Of a DNA stretch of 64,000 nucleotides, positions 26,486-34,363 are shown one piece after another. Position numbers and translations under genes: made by a program. The stretch spans positions 3,038,001 to 3,102,000 of the forward strand of contig OX620685.1 of NCBI GenBank assembly GCA_951635545.1. The letters run 5' to 3'. Under the pieces are notes generated by a model. That model was given only the letters and a program-made list of their open reading frames with translations. It was not told the origin of the DNA and searched no databases. Every line of letters starts with the position of its first letter. The stretch's first letter is position 1. This stretch comes from CAG-873 sp910578365 (GTDB lineage: Bacteria > Bacteroidota > Bacteroidia > Bacteroidales > Muribaculaceae).

Positions 26486-27936
26486 AAAAAATATACATGA
26501 TCCTGCTGGGGCTTATGGCTGCGGCATGGACCGTTATGGCGCAAGAGCCCAAACGGGAGTTCCGCGGAGCGTGGCTCAACACTATCTATCGTGGCGAATA
26601 TGCCAAAATGTCGGCTGAGGAATGTAAAAAATACCTCAGCTTGCAACTCGACAAACTGCACAGCGCAGGCGTCAACGCCGTGTTTTTTCAGGTAAGGCCC
26701 CAGGCCGATGCCTTTTATCCGTCGGAGCTCGAGCCGTGGAGCCGATTCCTCACTGTCGGCGGCAAAGCTCCGGTGCCGTTTTGGGACCCCCTGCAGTATA
26801 TGATTGAACAAACACATGCACGGGGTATGGAACTGCATGCGTGGTTGAACCCGTACAGGGTTACAAGCGCAGCCAAGCAGACTTTGCCTAAGAATCACCT
26901 GTACCATAAGCACCCCGAGCGATTTCTGCGCTACGAAGGCAAACTGTATTTCGACCCGGGACTGCCGGCCAACCGCGATTTCATTGTGCAGGTTGTAAGC
27001 GATATAGTGAAGCGCTACGATGTGGACGGCATACACTTCGACGACTATTTTTACCCCTATCCGGGCAAAACCGAGTTTCCCGACAACGCCAGCTATCGCA
27101 AGTACGGAGGCAAAATGAAGCGTGCCGACTGGCGCCGCAGCAACGTCGACCGGCTGATAGAAGCTGTGTATGGCGCCATACATGGTCTGAAGCCGTGGGT
27201 ACGCTTCGGCGTAAGTCCTTTTGGAATATGGCGCAATAAAAAAAGTGACAGCCGAGGCAGCGAAACAGCCGGGCTGGAAAACTACGATGCCCTTTATGCC
27301 GATGTGCTGCTGTGGGCCGAACGAGGATGGGTCGACTATCTGATTCCGCAACTCTACTGGGAGCGCGGACACCGTCTGGCCGATTACGATGTACTGGTGA
27401 ACTGGTGGAACGAGAATGTATCGTCGTGCCATCTGTATATAGGCCAGGATGTGAACCGCAGCATGGACAAACCGGACTTGGGTGGCGAAGCCGACCAGCT
27501 TAAATCAAAGCTTCAGGCCTGCCGTATGGCGCCGAATATACAGGGAGTGTGCTGGTGGCCGGCATATAGCATAAGCGATAATTACAAGGGGGTGGCCGAC
27601 CGCCTGCGTACCGAGCTGCATAAGTCGGTGGCAATCGTACCTGAATATACATGGCTGTGCGCCGACAAGCCTTCTGCGCCGGCCTCGGTGCGTGTGTCGT
27701 CAGGAATACTACGCTGGGATGTTCCGAAAGCAAGCCGTAGTGTGAATGACGCCGTGCGCTTTGTGGTGTACCGCTTTGACACGGATAAGAAAGTGAACCT
27801 CGATGATGCTTCGGCCATAGTGGCCGTGACCAACTCACGCGAACTGAAAATAGCTACCCCGGGAGTATATATTGTTACGGCCCTCAACAGGGTGAATATT
27901 GAATCCGAATCCTCGGCAAAAGTGAGAGTAAAATGA
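26482..27936 (+). CDS. Exported GHL10/DUF187 glycoside-hydrolase-like protein
   Basis: A 484-residue protein with a signal peptide (1-20, ending TVMAQ). A TIM-barrel GHL10 domain (about 25-350) has FRGAWLNTIYRGEY, VFFQVRPQADAFYPS, ELHAWLNPYRV and DGIHFDDYFYPYP, typical of this family. The C-terminal 100 residues form a fibronectin-type or immunoglobulin-like domain. GHL10 proteins are thought to act on glycans, possibly peptidoglycan; the substrate here is unknown. It sits between the sigma/membrane pair and a GT2 gene with overlapping start/stop codons. Confidence 0.88.
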   Translation: MKKIYMILLGLMAAAWTVMAQEPKREFRGAWLNTIYRGEYAKMSAEECKKYLSLQLDKLHSAGVNAVFFQVRPQADAFYPSELEPWSRFLTVGGKAPVPFWDPLQYMIEQTHARGMELHAWLNPYRVTSAAKQTLPKNHLYHKHPERFLRYEGKLYFDPGLPANRDFIVQVVSDIVKRYDVDGIHFDDYFYPYPGKTEFPDNASYRKYGGKMKRADWRRSNVDRLIEAVYGAIHGLKPWVRFGVSPFGIWRNKKSDSRGSETAGLENYDALYADVLLWAERGWVDYLIPQLYWERGHRLADYDVLVNWWNENVSSCHLYIGQDVNRSMDKPDLGGEADQLKSKLQACRMAPNIQGVCWWPAYSISDNYKGVADRLRTELHKSVAIVPEYTWLCADKPSAPASVRVSSGILRWDVPKASRSVNDAVRFVVYRFDTDKKVNLDDASAIVAVTNSRELKIATPGVYIVTALNRVNIESESSAKVRVK

Positions 27937-28880
27937 TTTCGGTAATTGTGCCGGTATATAACGGAGCTGCCGATGGAGGCACACTGCTCCGTGAATGCCT
28001 CGACAGCATCGTGGCTCAGCGGGGCGTCGATTTTGAGCTTCTGGCAGTTGACGACGGAAGCACCGACGGCACTGCGGCAATACTTGCCGGATATGCCGGC
28101 AGATACCCTTTTGTGAGAGTGTTCGGCAAGGCTAACGGCGGAGTTTCGTCGGCCAGGAATTTAGGCGTGGGCATGGCGCGCGGCGAGTTCGTATGCTTTG
28201 TCGATGCCGACGACTGCCTGCTGCTCGGGGCACTGAACGCTTTTGCCGCCACTGAACGGCGCACCAAGGCTCCGGTGATAATCGGCACCGCTGCAGCCGA
28301 CAGACACCGCGCGGCGGCATCGGACGGCTTTGGCATAAAAGAATACGGGGCGGTGGACTATGCGGCCCGTACACTTTATCAGCGTGGGGGACACAATTCG
28401 CCATGGGCCATGCTGGTGCATCGCCGCTTGCTTGTGGAGGAGCCTTTCGACGAAACCATGCGCTACGAAGACCTTGAACTCAGTTGCCGCCTGTATCTGC
28501 GAGCCGGACTTATAGCGGTGATTGATACTCCGGTGTATTTTTACCGCCACAATCCGGCCAGTTTTCTTAACTCATGGACGCCGAGCCGGGCCGATTCGCT
28601 GCGAGCCACAGATGCCATAGAAAAGTATGTGGCCGCTAATGAGCCGTGTCTGCTGCCTGCAGCCCGCGACCGCAAGCTGAGCGCAAACTTTAATGTATTT
28701 ATACTCGCATCGCTTAATGATGCCGGACAGGCTTTGACAGAACAATGCTGGCGGCAGATACGTCAATATCGTCTGGCATCGCTTTTCAACCGGCGGGTGC
28801 GTCTGAAAAACAAAATAGGAATATTACTATCGTATCTTGGCCGACGACCATTGCTGTCGGTCGCAAAACTGATGAATTGA
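27933..28880 (+). CDS. Family 2 glycosyltransferase
   Basis: A 315-residue GT-A-fold inverting glycosyltransferase. The N-terminus ISVIVPVYNG, the NDP-binding DDGSTDGT (about 44-51) and the DADDC metal-binding motif (about 92-96) are clear. No transmembrane segment is obvious, so it is probably peripheral at the inner membrane. Donor and acceptor are unknown. It overlaps the GHL10 gene by four bases and is followed three bases later by the HAD gene. Confidence 0.9.
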   Translation: MISVIVPVYNGAADGGTLLRECLDSIVAQRGVDFELLAVDDGSTDGTAAILAGYAGRYPFVRVFGKANGGVSSARNLGVGMARGEFVCFVDADDCLLLGALNAFAATERRTKAPVIIGTAAADRHRAAASDGFGIKEYGAVDYAARTLYQRGGHNSPWAMLVHRRLLVEEPFDETMRYEDLELSCRLYLRAGLIAVIDTPVYFYRHNPASFLNSWTPSRADSLRATDAIEKYVAANEPCLLPAARDRKLSANFNVFILASLNDAGQALTEQCWRQIRQYRLASLFNRRVRLKNKIGILLSYLGRRPLLSVAKLMN

Positions 28881-28883
28881 TAT

Positions 28884-29525
28884 ATGACTACAAAACGAGC
28901 AGTACTGTTTGACCTTGATGGTGTGATAATCGACAGCGAAAGCCTGTATACCGTGTTCTGGAACGATATGGACCGTCTATATCCCACGGGCGTGGAAAAC
29001 TTCGCCAAGGTAATCAAAGGCAGCACATTGCCTAAAATATTTGAAACATACTTCCCTGATATGGAAGTTCGCGAGCATATAAACTCACTGCTGGTAAAGT
29101 TCGAAGCCGAAATGGAAGCGGAACTATTTCCAGGTATCTGCGACATGATAGAGGGCCTGCGGGCCGCCGGTTTTGCCACAGCTATAGTCACAAGCAGCAA
29201 CCTGCCTAAAATGCAAAAACTCTTTGCACGGCTTCCGCAGATAGAGAAACTGATGGATGTGGTGCTGACCGATGCCGATGTAGAGAAGTCGAAGCCCGAC
29301 CCCGAAGGCTACCGCAAGGCAGCAGAACGCCTTGGCTGCCGCCCCGAGGATTCTGTGGTGTTCGAGGATTCATTCGCCGGCATAGAGGCCGGACGCCGTG
29401 CCGGAGGCAAGGTAGTGGGTGTGGCCACTACAAACGCCTACAGCGATATTGCCCCGCTGGTTGACTTGGCTGTAAACAATACAAACGATGTAAGCGCCGC
29501 CGACCTTTTGGGGCTGTTCGATTAG
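28884..29525 (+). CDS. HAD-family phosphatase, beta-phosphoglucomutase-like
   Basis: A 213-residue HAD hydrolase. Motif I is FDLDGVIIDSE (about 9-19, catalytic Asp10 and Asp12), motif II TSSNLP (about 100-108), motif III lysine in KSKPDPEGY (about 137), and motif IV VFEDSFAGIEAG (about 160). The cap domain is the small helical type found in beta-phosphoglucomutases and sugar-phosphate phosphatases; the substrate cannot be read. Last gene of the sigma-led run. Its end overlaps the convergent rlmH by four bases. Confidence 0.9.
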   Translation: MTTKRAVLFDLDGVIIDSESLYTVFWNDMDRLYPTGVENFAKVIKGSTLPKIFETYFPDMEVREHINSLLVKFEAEMEAELFPGICDMIEGLRAAGFATAIVTSSNLPKMQKLFARLPQIEKLMDVVLTDADVEKSKPDPEGYRKAAERLGCRPEDSVVFEDSFAGIEAGRRAGGKVVGVATTNAYSDIAPLVDLAVNNTNDVSAADLLGLFD

Positions 29526-29995
29526 TCGTGGTGATAGGGCTCGCCGCGTAATATGGTCATGGCTCTGTATATCTGTTCGACAGCGAACAGGCGCACCATC
29601 TCGTGAGAGAATGTCATGCGCGACAGCGACAGCTTGTCGTCGGCTCGCTCGTACACCTCCTTAGAAAAGCCGTAAGGCCCCCCGATAACAAAACAAAGGT
29701 TGCGGCTCACGCTGTGGGCCTGGCGGGCTATATAGTCGGCATACTCACGCGAACTGAACTCGCGTCCGCGTTCGTCGAACAGAACCAGGCGGTCGGCAGA
29801 CCCTACAATTTGTAGCAACAGCGAACCCTCCAGAACCTTCTGGCGCTCGCTGTCCATGCCTTTGCCGGTCTTTACATCGGGTATTACCGTGAGTTCGAAG
29901 GGCATGTAGTGCGGAATCTTCGCGCAGTACTGTTTTATGAGTTCTTCGAGTTGGCTGTTGCGGTTTCTGCCAATGCAGATTAATCGTATCTTCAT
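29522..29995 (-). CDS. rlmH: 23S rRNA (pseudouridine1915-N3)-methyltransferase RlmH
   Basis: A 157-residue SPOUT methyltransferase that modifies pseudouridine 1915 in helix 69 of 23S rRNA. The family motifs are the central LFDERGREFSS, CFVIGGPYGF (SAM-binding trefoil knot) and the C-terminal SLSRMTFSHEMVRLFAVEQIYRA with the terminal tyrosine/histidine region (GEPYHHD). Full length. Single-gene unit convergent with the HAD gene. Confidence 0.96.
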   Translation of the reverse strand: MKIRLICIGRNRNSQLEELIKQYCAKIPHYMPFELTVIPDVKTGKGMDSERQKVLEGSLLLQIVGSADRLVLFDERGREFSSREYADYIARQAHSVSRNLCFVIGGPYGFSKEVYERADDKLSLSRMTFSHEMVRLFAVEQIYRAMTILRGEPYHHD

Positions 29996-30094
29996 GCTGT
30001 TATTTTGTTGTTGTCGGACAAAATTAATAATTCTCCGGCATATAAGCCAGCAAAAAACGAGATAATATTAAGAGCAAAAACAGAAATAGTATAA

Positions 30095-30457
30095 ATGAAA
30101 AATAAAAAGTGCTTTTTCAAAACCGGACGAGAAAACGAGCTTATACTTAAAGATTGGGAAACATCTGACGGATGTATAGCCACTGACAGAATTACAGTAG
30201 ATGGTATGCCGGTCGGATATATGTATCGCGAAAAGCCGAAAGAAGGAGCTTGGTTTGAAGAATATGACAGCGGATGGCGATTTACCGCAGGTGATGAAAG
30301 TGACGAATATATGTCGGTGACTGAGAATAGCGGTATCTATAAGCTGAATACTATCTGCCAATATGATTCTAAGATTGTTCCGTTGTTACACGCTCCATAT
30401 GGTACTGCCTATATAAGAGATGAAAATGGAGAGTTTCAAGAAGAATCTTTGTCTTGA
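30095..30457 (+). CDS. Imm33/DUF2185 immunity-type protein
   Basis: A 120-residue cytosolic protein matching the DUF2185 (Imm33) family. The VGYMYRE, DSGWRFTAGDESDEYM and IYKLNTICQYD segments are the conserved core (about 40-95), and PYGTAYIRDENGEFQEE ends the domain. Members are found in toxin-immunity loci and also as orphans. No toxin gene is next to it here. Its base composition is more AT-rich than the neighbouring genes, which suggests separate acquisition. A short intergenic with the nadC promoter follows. Confidence 0.75.
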   Translation: MKNKKCFFKTGRENELILKDWETSDGCIATDRITVDGMPVGYMYREKPKEGAWFEEYDSGWRFTAGDESDEYMSVTENSGIYKLNTICQYDSKIVPLLHAPYGTAYIRDENGEFQEESLS

Positions 30458-30510
30458 GGGTACTCCGGCAGGAGCATACTGCAATATTGAAGAATATGCT
30501 ATTAGCCGAT

Positions 30511-30541
30511 TTGCCAAAATAAGAAAAAATGAGTAATTTTG
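30511..30541 (+). promoter_or_regulatory. Promoter of nadC
   Basis: TTG at 30511-30513 (within TTTG) and TAATTTTG at 30534-30541, separated by about 20 bases, a consensus match. The nadC start codon is 26 bases downstream. Confidence 0.75.
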
Positions 30542-30567
30542 CGTCAAGAAACTAAAATAACACATAT

Positions 30568-31422
30568 ATGAAAACTACCGATCAGCTTATAGATGATTTG
30601 CTCAATCTTGCTTTTGCAGAGGATGTTGGCGATGGTGACCATACTACGTTAAGTACAATTCCGGCTGATGAAACAGGCCGTCAGCGCCTGATAGTAAAGG
30701 AAGAGGGCATACTGGCAGGCGTGGAAATTGCCGCCAAGGTGTTCGCCAAGTTCGACCCGGAGCTGAAAATGACCGTATATATCAACGATGGCAGCCATGT
30801 GCGCCCTGGCGACATCGCTTTTGTAGTGGAGGGCAAGGTGCGTTCGCTTTTGCAGACAGAGCGTGTAATGCTTAATATTATGCAGCGTATGAGCGGCATC
30901 GCCACTACTACTGCCAGATATCAGGCGCAGCTCGAAGGCTTGTCCTGTAAGGTCCTTGATACCCGAAAAACTACTCCGGGCATGCGCATGCTTGAGAAAA
31001 TGGCGGTGAAAATCGGTGGAGGTGAGAATCATCGCATAGGTCTTTTCGACATGATTCTTATCAAGGATAACCATGTAGACTTTGCCGGTGGAATTCCTCA
31101 GGCTGTATCGGCCGCAAAGGATTACTGCAAGGCGAATAGCAAGAGCCTGAAAATCGAGCTTGAGGTTCGTAATGAGGATGAAATCCGTCAGGCTCTCGAT
31201 GCCGGCGTCGACCGCATAATGCTCGATAACTTTACTCCGGAGCGCACCAAAGCTGCAGTGGAAATGATTCGCGCTATTAATCCTGGTGTTGAAATAGAGT
31301 CGTCGGGTGGTATTACCATCGATACTCTCCGTGCCTATGGCGAGTGTGGAGTAGACTTTGTGTCGGTTGGAGCTCTTACACATTCGGTAAAGGGCCTCGA
31401 CATGAGTTTCAAGGCATTTTAA
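30568..31422 (+). CDS. nadC: Quinolinate phosphoribosyltransferase (carboxylating)
   Basis: A 284-residue enzyme making nicotinate mononucleotide from quinolinate and PRPP in de novo NAD synthesis. The N-terminal segment EDVGDGDHTT (about 19-28), the LNIMQRMSGIATTT helix (about 102-116), the catalytic DTRKTTPGMR (about 136-145) and GGGENHRIGLFDMILIKDNH are present. Full length. Single-gene unit. A MITE begins 48 bases after the stop. Confidence 0.96.
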   Translation: MKTTDQLIDDLLNLAFAEDVGDGDHTTLSTIPADETGRQRLIVKEEGILAGVEIAAKVFAKFDPELKMTVYINDGSHVRPGDIAFVVEGKVRSLLQTERVMLNIMQRMSGIATTTARYQAQLEGLSCKVLDTRKTTPGMRMLEKMAVKIGGGENHRIGLFDMILIKDNHVDFAGGIPQAVSAAKDYCKANSKSLKIELEVRNEDEIRQALDAGVDRIMLDNFTPERTKAAVEMIRAINPGVEIESSGGITIDTLRAYGECGVDFVSVGALTHSVKGLDMSFKAF

Positions 31423-31469
31423 TGTAAGAGCCGATTCAACAAATAATATTTTTGCCGAACCGACTTTAA

Positions 31470-31731
31470 GAGGGTGTTTAATAATAAATGTTAAATTCCC
31501 GGTGGCGTATCTTTTAGCAATTCAGCAAAAGAAACGCCAAGGCGGGGGTAACTTTAAAAATCCATTAATTCAAAAAATAATGTTGATACAGAAATTACCA
31601 TTCCACTCGAAAATCACGGGCGCCTTTAGCTCTTCATTTCAGTCACATAGCTCGCTATGCTCCTTCAATTCAGAGCAAAATTCGCCACGTGATTTTCGGC
31701 CGGAAATTAACATTTATTATTAAACACCCTC
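31470..31731. repeat. Complete 262-bp MITE-like element
   Basis: The ends are terminal inverted repeats of about 30 bp starting GAGGGTGTTTAATAATAAAT, flanked by TAA on both sides (31467-31469 and 31732-31734), which looks like a 3-bp target duplication. Inside are two hairpins: GGCGTATCTTTT / AAAAGAAACGCC near the left end, and a long imperfect palindrome at 31608-31698 with arms around CGAAAATCACG. There is no coding capacity. A truncated second copy lies at 1302-1475. Confidence 0.88.
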
Positions 31732-31752
31732 TAAAAGACATATAGCAATTAT

Positions 31753-31799
31753 AACAATGTCACCGGACTACCAAATTTGGTAATCCGGTGACATTGTTT
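31753..31799. terminator. Bidirectional terminator between nadC and the HTH regulator
   Basis: An inverted repeat AACAATGTCACCGGACTACC / GGTAATCCGGTGACATTGTT around a six-base loop, with one mismatch pair. It lies 23 bases past the HTH gene stop codon on the minus strand and can also end nadC read-through. Confidence 0.8.
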
Positions 31800-31821
31800 A
31801 TTAACAGTTCGAAAAGGTGGG

Positions 31822-32316
31822 TCAGTCGTCGACAGACTTTCGTGCAGGTTCAAATACTTCAAAACTATTGTCGGAATAGAACACCATTATAGACTGTACG
31901 CGCCGTTCGGGCGACAAATTCGAGCCATCGCCAAGCTGAATCGATGTCATATGCCTTGATTCATTTTTCTGATCGGTTTCAGCTGCATTATCTTTACCAG
32001 CTTGAAGGGTGTCGTAAGTATTCGTGTTTTCAGATATTTGCGATGAAAAAATGTCGGATTCGGACTCGTTTTCAGGCTCTGAGAATTCAATATTTCCGCC
32101 CACCTCCATAGGTCCGTCGCCAAAAAGCAACCACAGCACGTTTAACGATGGAAATGCCTGGTGCAACTTCTCGATAAGTTCGTTGCTCACTTTTTTATTT
32201 CGTCCGGTGAGCAATTGCGACAGAGTAGGGCGGGGTATACCTGCCATGTCGGCAACTTGTGAGTTCTGCAGATTTTTGCACTCTATGTATCTTTTTAATC
32301 GGGAAACGAAGTCCAT
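31822..32316 (-). CDS. Helix-turn-helix transcription regulator
   Basis: A 164-residue protein with an N-terminal XRE-type helix-turn-helix (about 5-65: LQNSQVADMAGIPRPTLSQLLTGRNKKVS, then LNVLWLLFGDGPM). The middle (about 75-125) is acidic and low in complexity, and the C-terminus (VQSIMVFYSDNSFEVFEPAR) is a short conserved-looking strand. The layout is common in Bacteroidales regulators of unknown target. Its promoter at 32359-32390 overlaps AT-rich TGCAAAT/TGTAAAT words, so autoregulation is plausible. Confidence 0.82.
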   Translation of the reverse strand: MDFVSRLKRYIECKNLQNSQVADMAGIPRPTLSQLLTGRNKKVSNELIEKLHQAFPSLNVLWLLFGDGPMEVGGNIEFSEPENESESDIFSSQISENTNTYDTLQAGKDNAAETDQKNESRHMTSIQLGDGSNLSPERRVQSIMVFYSDNSFEVFEPARKSVDD

Positions 32317-32358
32317 TTATGCGTTTGTGTATAGTCGTAATTGTAAATTTTCAATACG

Positions 32359-32390
32359 CAAAAGTAAATAATATTTTTGTAAATTGCAAA
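32359..32390 (-). promoter_or_regulatory. Promoter and candidate operator of the HTH regulator
   Basis: On the minus strand TACTTTTG (32366-32359) is preceded by TTTG (32390-32387) with a 20-base spacer. The -33 box lies inside a near-palindrome GTAAATTGCAAATTTTAC (about 32379-32396), a good operator candidate. Further TGCAAATGTAAATT words follow upstream. Confidence 0.65.
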
Positions 32391-33152
32391 TTTTACCCTA
32401 TGTGCAAATGTAAATTCACGGTTTGCAATCGCACTCAGAAAGACTGGTTGCGAATGCAAATTAGAGGTATTCTAATACTATTAATTATCTAATATATTGT
32501 ATGATATATCCATAGATATGCCGCAATACTTTAATAAAATTGATTAACATAGTCCGGCATTACAGAATTGCACACATAGCTTAGAGCAGTGCTTGATATT
32601 TTGAATGTAATATCCATGAGTTTTAGGTAGATACAGGGAATGTGAAAAGGTATTTACATTTAATTTCTGAAAATGTTTTAGAATGTTAATGCAAATTTAG
32701 ATGCTAATACAATATTAAATTTCAGGTGAATTCTTCTTGCACTGAGCTGAGCAATTGTTAATCGGAATGCCATTGGATAGACGTAAACTTGTAAATTTCG
32801 GAGCTAAGGCAAGCTGATGTAAATGCAAACCGATGTGTGTTTGTATACTTGCAAATGGTGTCGAATTGATGCCCTTATAGAATTATAACCTGCTTAAATG
32901 TAGATGGTTGAGGAATTCGCGCGATTTAACATAGTGAAAATCATTCTGTTAAAAATTTGCAAGCTAAAACGCTATTGTTGTGGATATATTCTTTTAATAA
33001 GTATTAATATTTTGTTTATCAGGCATATAATTGTGATTAAGCTCGAGGCCGTCTGCTTCAGCCCTCAGTAGTGCTGTTTGCTTCTATGGCTTCGATCTAA
33101 ATTCACACATTAATATATGGGGCTTTTGAACTTGGGAGTCTATTGTTCTCTC

Positions 33153-33278
33153 GGACCGACCGACCATATTGAGATTTCTTCAAACCTCTTCCTGTTGTTG
33201 TTGCCCGGATTAAATCTGTGCGGTGCTGCATTTCCTGCATTACGCGCACTACTCAATAATTCGGAAACATGCCGGTCC
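33153..33278. ncRNA. Candidate structured RNA
   Basis: Nested complementary segments: GGACCG (33153-33158) with CGGTCC (33273-33278), TATTGAG (33167-33173) with CTCAATA (33252-33258), GTGCG (33218-33222) with CGCAC (33245-33249), and TGCA (33227-33230) with TGCA (33236-33239). Together they form a long bulged hairpin. The strand is not decided because no clear promoter or terminator flanks it. Confidence 0.3.
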
Positions 33279-33742
33279 AAAAAAGTCGTGCGGATTCTGT
33301 CAGCGATATTTTGACGGCAATACAAATTAACATCTATTAAGTGGCCCAAATCATAATTGCATGTGCTAACTTTATGGTAAAGAAAAACGCTTGTTAAAAG
33401 TTTTGACAATTGATATTATGTTAAATAGGATTAAGGGGTGATTTGGAATGTTATGTCACATTGTTCCCCATTCGGATTATTCTGTTCCTTATTGGGATTT
33501 CCATAAAGATTTTTGGGGAGAATTTTTCGATATGCAGAATACAAATTAGAGTGCACTGTTTTCTGCTTGCACTTATTCGTTGCTATCTGATTTTGATAGC
33601 AACTGTAAGATTATTCGGTAAACACAGATTCTTTACTATACGCCCTTTTATTGCGCCCCGGCTCCAAACGTCCATAGCGTATGTCGCTTTCTCCTCAGAA
33701 TTGTGTCCAATTACTTTTTGAGCAAAATATTTTCGCCTCGGA

Positions 33743-33774
33743 TTTCGATAGTCCAACAATTTTCATTAACTTTG
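33743..33774 (+). promoter_or_regulatory. Promoter of the DUF3127 gene
   Basis: TTTCG (33743-33747) and TAACTTTG (33767-33774) with a 19-base spacer. The leader would be about 68 bases and includes the GCCGAAG / CTTCGGC hairpin. Confidence 0.7.
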
Positions 33775-33848
33775 TGGGAACGAAAAAGCCGAAGGAGTGG
33801 CTATGGTCCGACTTCGGCAGTTTAAGAAACACTATACAATAATATATA

Positions 33849-34256
33849 ATGGAAGTAACAGGAAAAATCATTCTCGCTCTTCCGGAAATGACCGGTGTCT
33901 CGAAAGCCGGCAATCCCTGGAAGAAACGCGAATACGTACTTGAAACATTTGAAAGCTATCCCCGCAAGATACATTTTGACTTCTTCGGCGAAAAAGCCGA
34001 CCAATTCCAGCTTCAGGTCGGACAGAATATCAAGTTGAGCTTTGATATCGAATCGCGCGAATACAATGGCCGCTGGTTTACCTCAATACGAGGCTGGAAA
34101 GTTGACCCTGCAGACGGCGAAGCTCCGGCAGCCCCTTATGCTGCTGCTCCTACTGCAGCTTACGGCGCGCCTGCCGCACCGGCTGCCGCTGCTCCGGGTG
34201 CTGTGCCTCCTCCCCCGATTCCCGCGGCATCTACCGAGGAAGACCTGCCCTTCTGA
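33849..34256 (+). CDS. DUF3127 protein with SSB-like acidic tail
   Basis: A 135-residue protein. Residues 1-95 match DUF3127, an OB-fold-like domain (SGVSKAGNPWKKREYVLET-type start, SREYNGRWFTSIRGWKV end). Residues 96-125 are a low-complexity Ala/Pro/Tyr linker, and the protein ends EEDLPF. That layout (OB fold, disordered linker, acidic tip ending Pro-Phe) is the same as single-stranded DNA-binding protein, whose tip recruits repair and replication proteins. Whether DUF3127 binds DNA is not established. It has its own promoter and terminator. Confidence 0.85.
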   Translation: MEVTGKIILALPEMTGVSKAGNPWKKREYVLETFESYPRKIHFDFFGEKADQFQLQVGQNIKLSFDIESREYNGRWFTSIRGWKVDPADGEAPAAPYAAAPTAAYGAPAAPAAAAPGAVPPPPIPAASTEEDLPF

Positions 34257-34273
34257 AAAGGCTTAAAATTCAA

Positions 34274-34333
34274 CAAGGCACTGTGCAGCAGCGTTTTATG
34301 GCGCAATTGCTTCGCAGTGCCTTGCTTTTGAAG
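34274..34333 (+). terminator. Terminator after the DUF3127 gene
   Basis: AAGGCACTG and its complement CAGTGCCTT enclose a loop containing a smaller GCGCAATTGC-type stem, followed by GCTTTT. It lies 18 bases past the stop codon. Confidence 0.65.
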
Positions 34334-34363
34334 ACTCAACCCTAACTAATACGAATTTCCACT

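Larger units (their letters stand above)
32317..33848. other. AT-rich intergenic stretch without a convincing gene
   Basis: About 1.5 kb. The left 650 bases hold around a dozen TGCAAAT, TGTAAAT or complementary words. At 33153-33278 nested inverted repeats suggest a structured RNA. The short open frames present (for example from a TTG at 33443, and 33117-33314) have no recognisable family, and their composition looks like chance. The right end carries the DUF3127 promoter, followed by a hairpin GCCGAAG / CTTCGGC (33788-33818) that may belong to the leader. Confidence 0.6.

Noticed and set aside
31502..31723. A 73-codon frame between nadC and the HTH gene
   Set aside because: It lies entirely inside the MITE-like repeat and is explained by its palindromic sequence.
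32340..32960. TGCAAAT words considered as a CRISPR array or replication-origin iterons
   Set aside because: Spacing is irregular, the repeats are too short and not direct, and no cas or replication gene is nearby.
33120..33170. Resemblance of the CTCGGACCGACCGACC stretch to part of E. coli 6S RNA
   Set aside because: The similarity covers fewer than 20 bases and the flanking structure does not clearly match; kept only as a general structured-RNA candidate.
33443..33721. A 92-codon hydrophobic frame starting with TTG in the AT-rich stretch
   Set aside because: No ribosome-binding context or recognisable domain; composition is what AT-rich DNA gives by chance. A small membrane peptide is not fully excluded.
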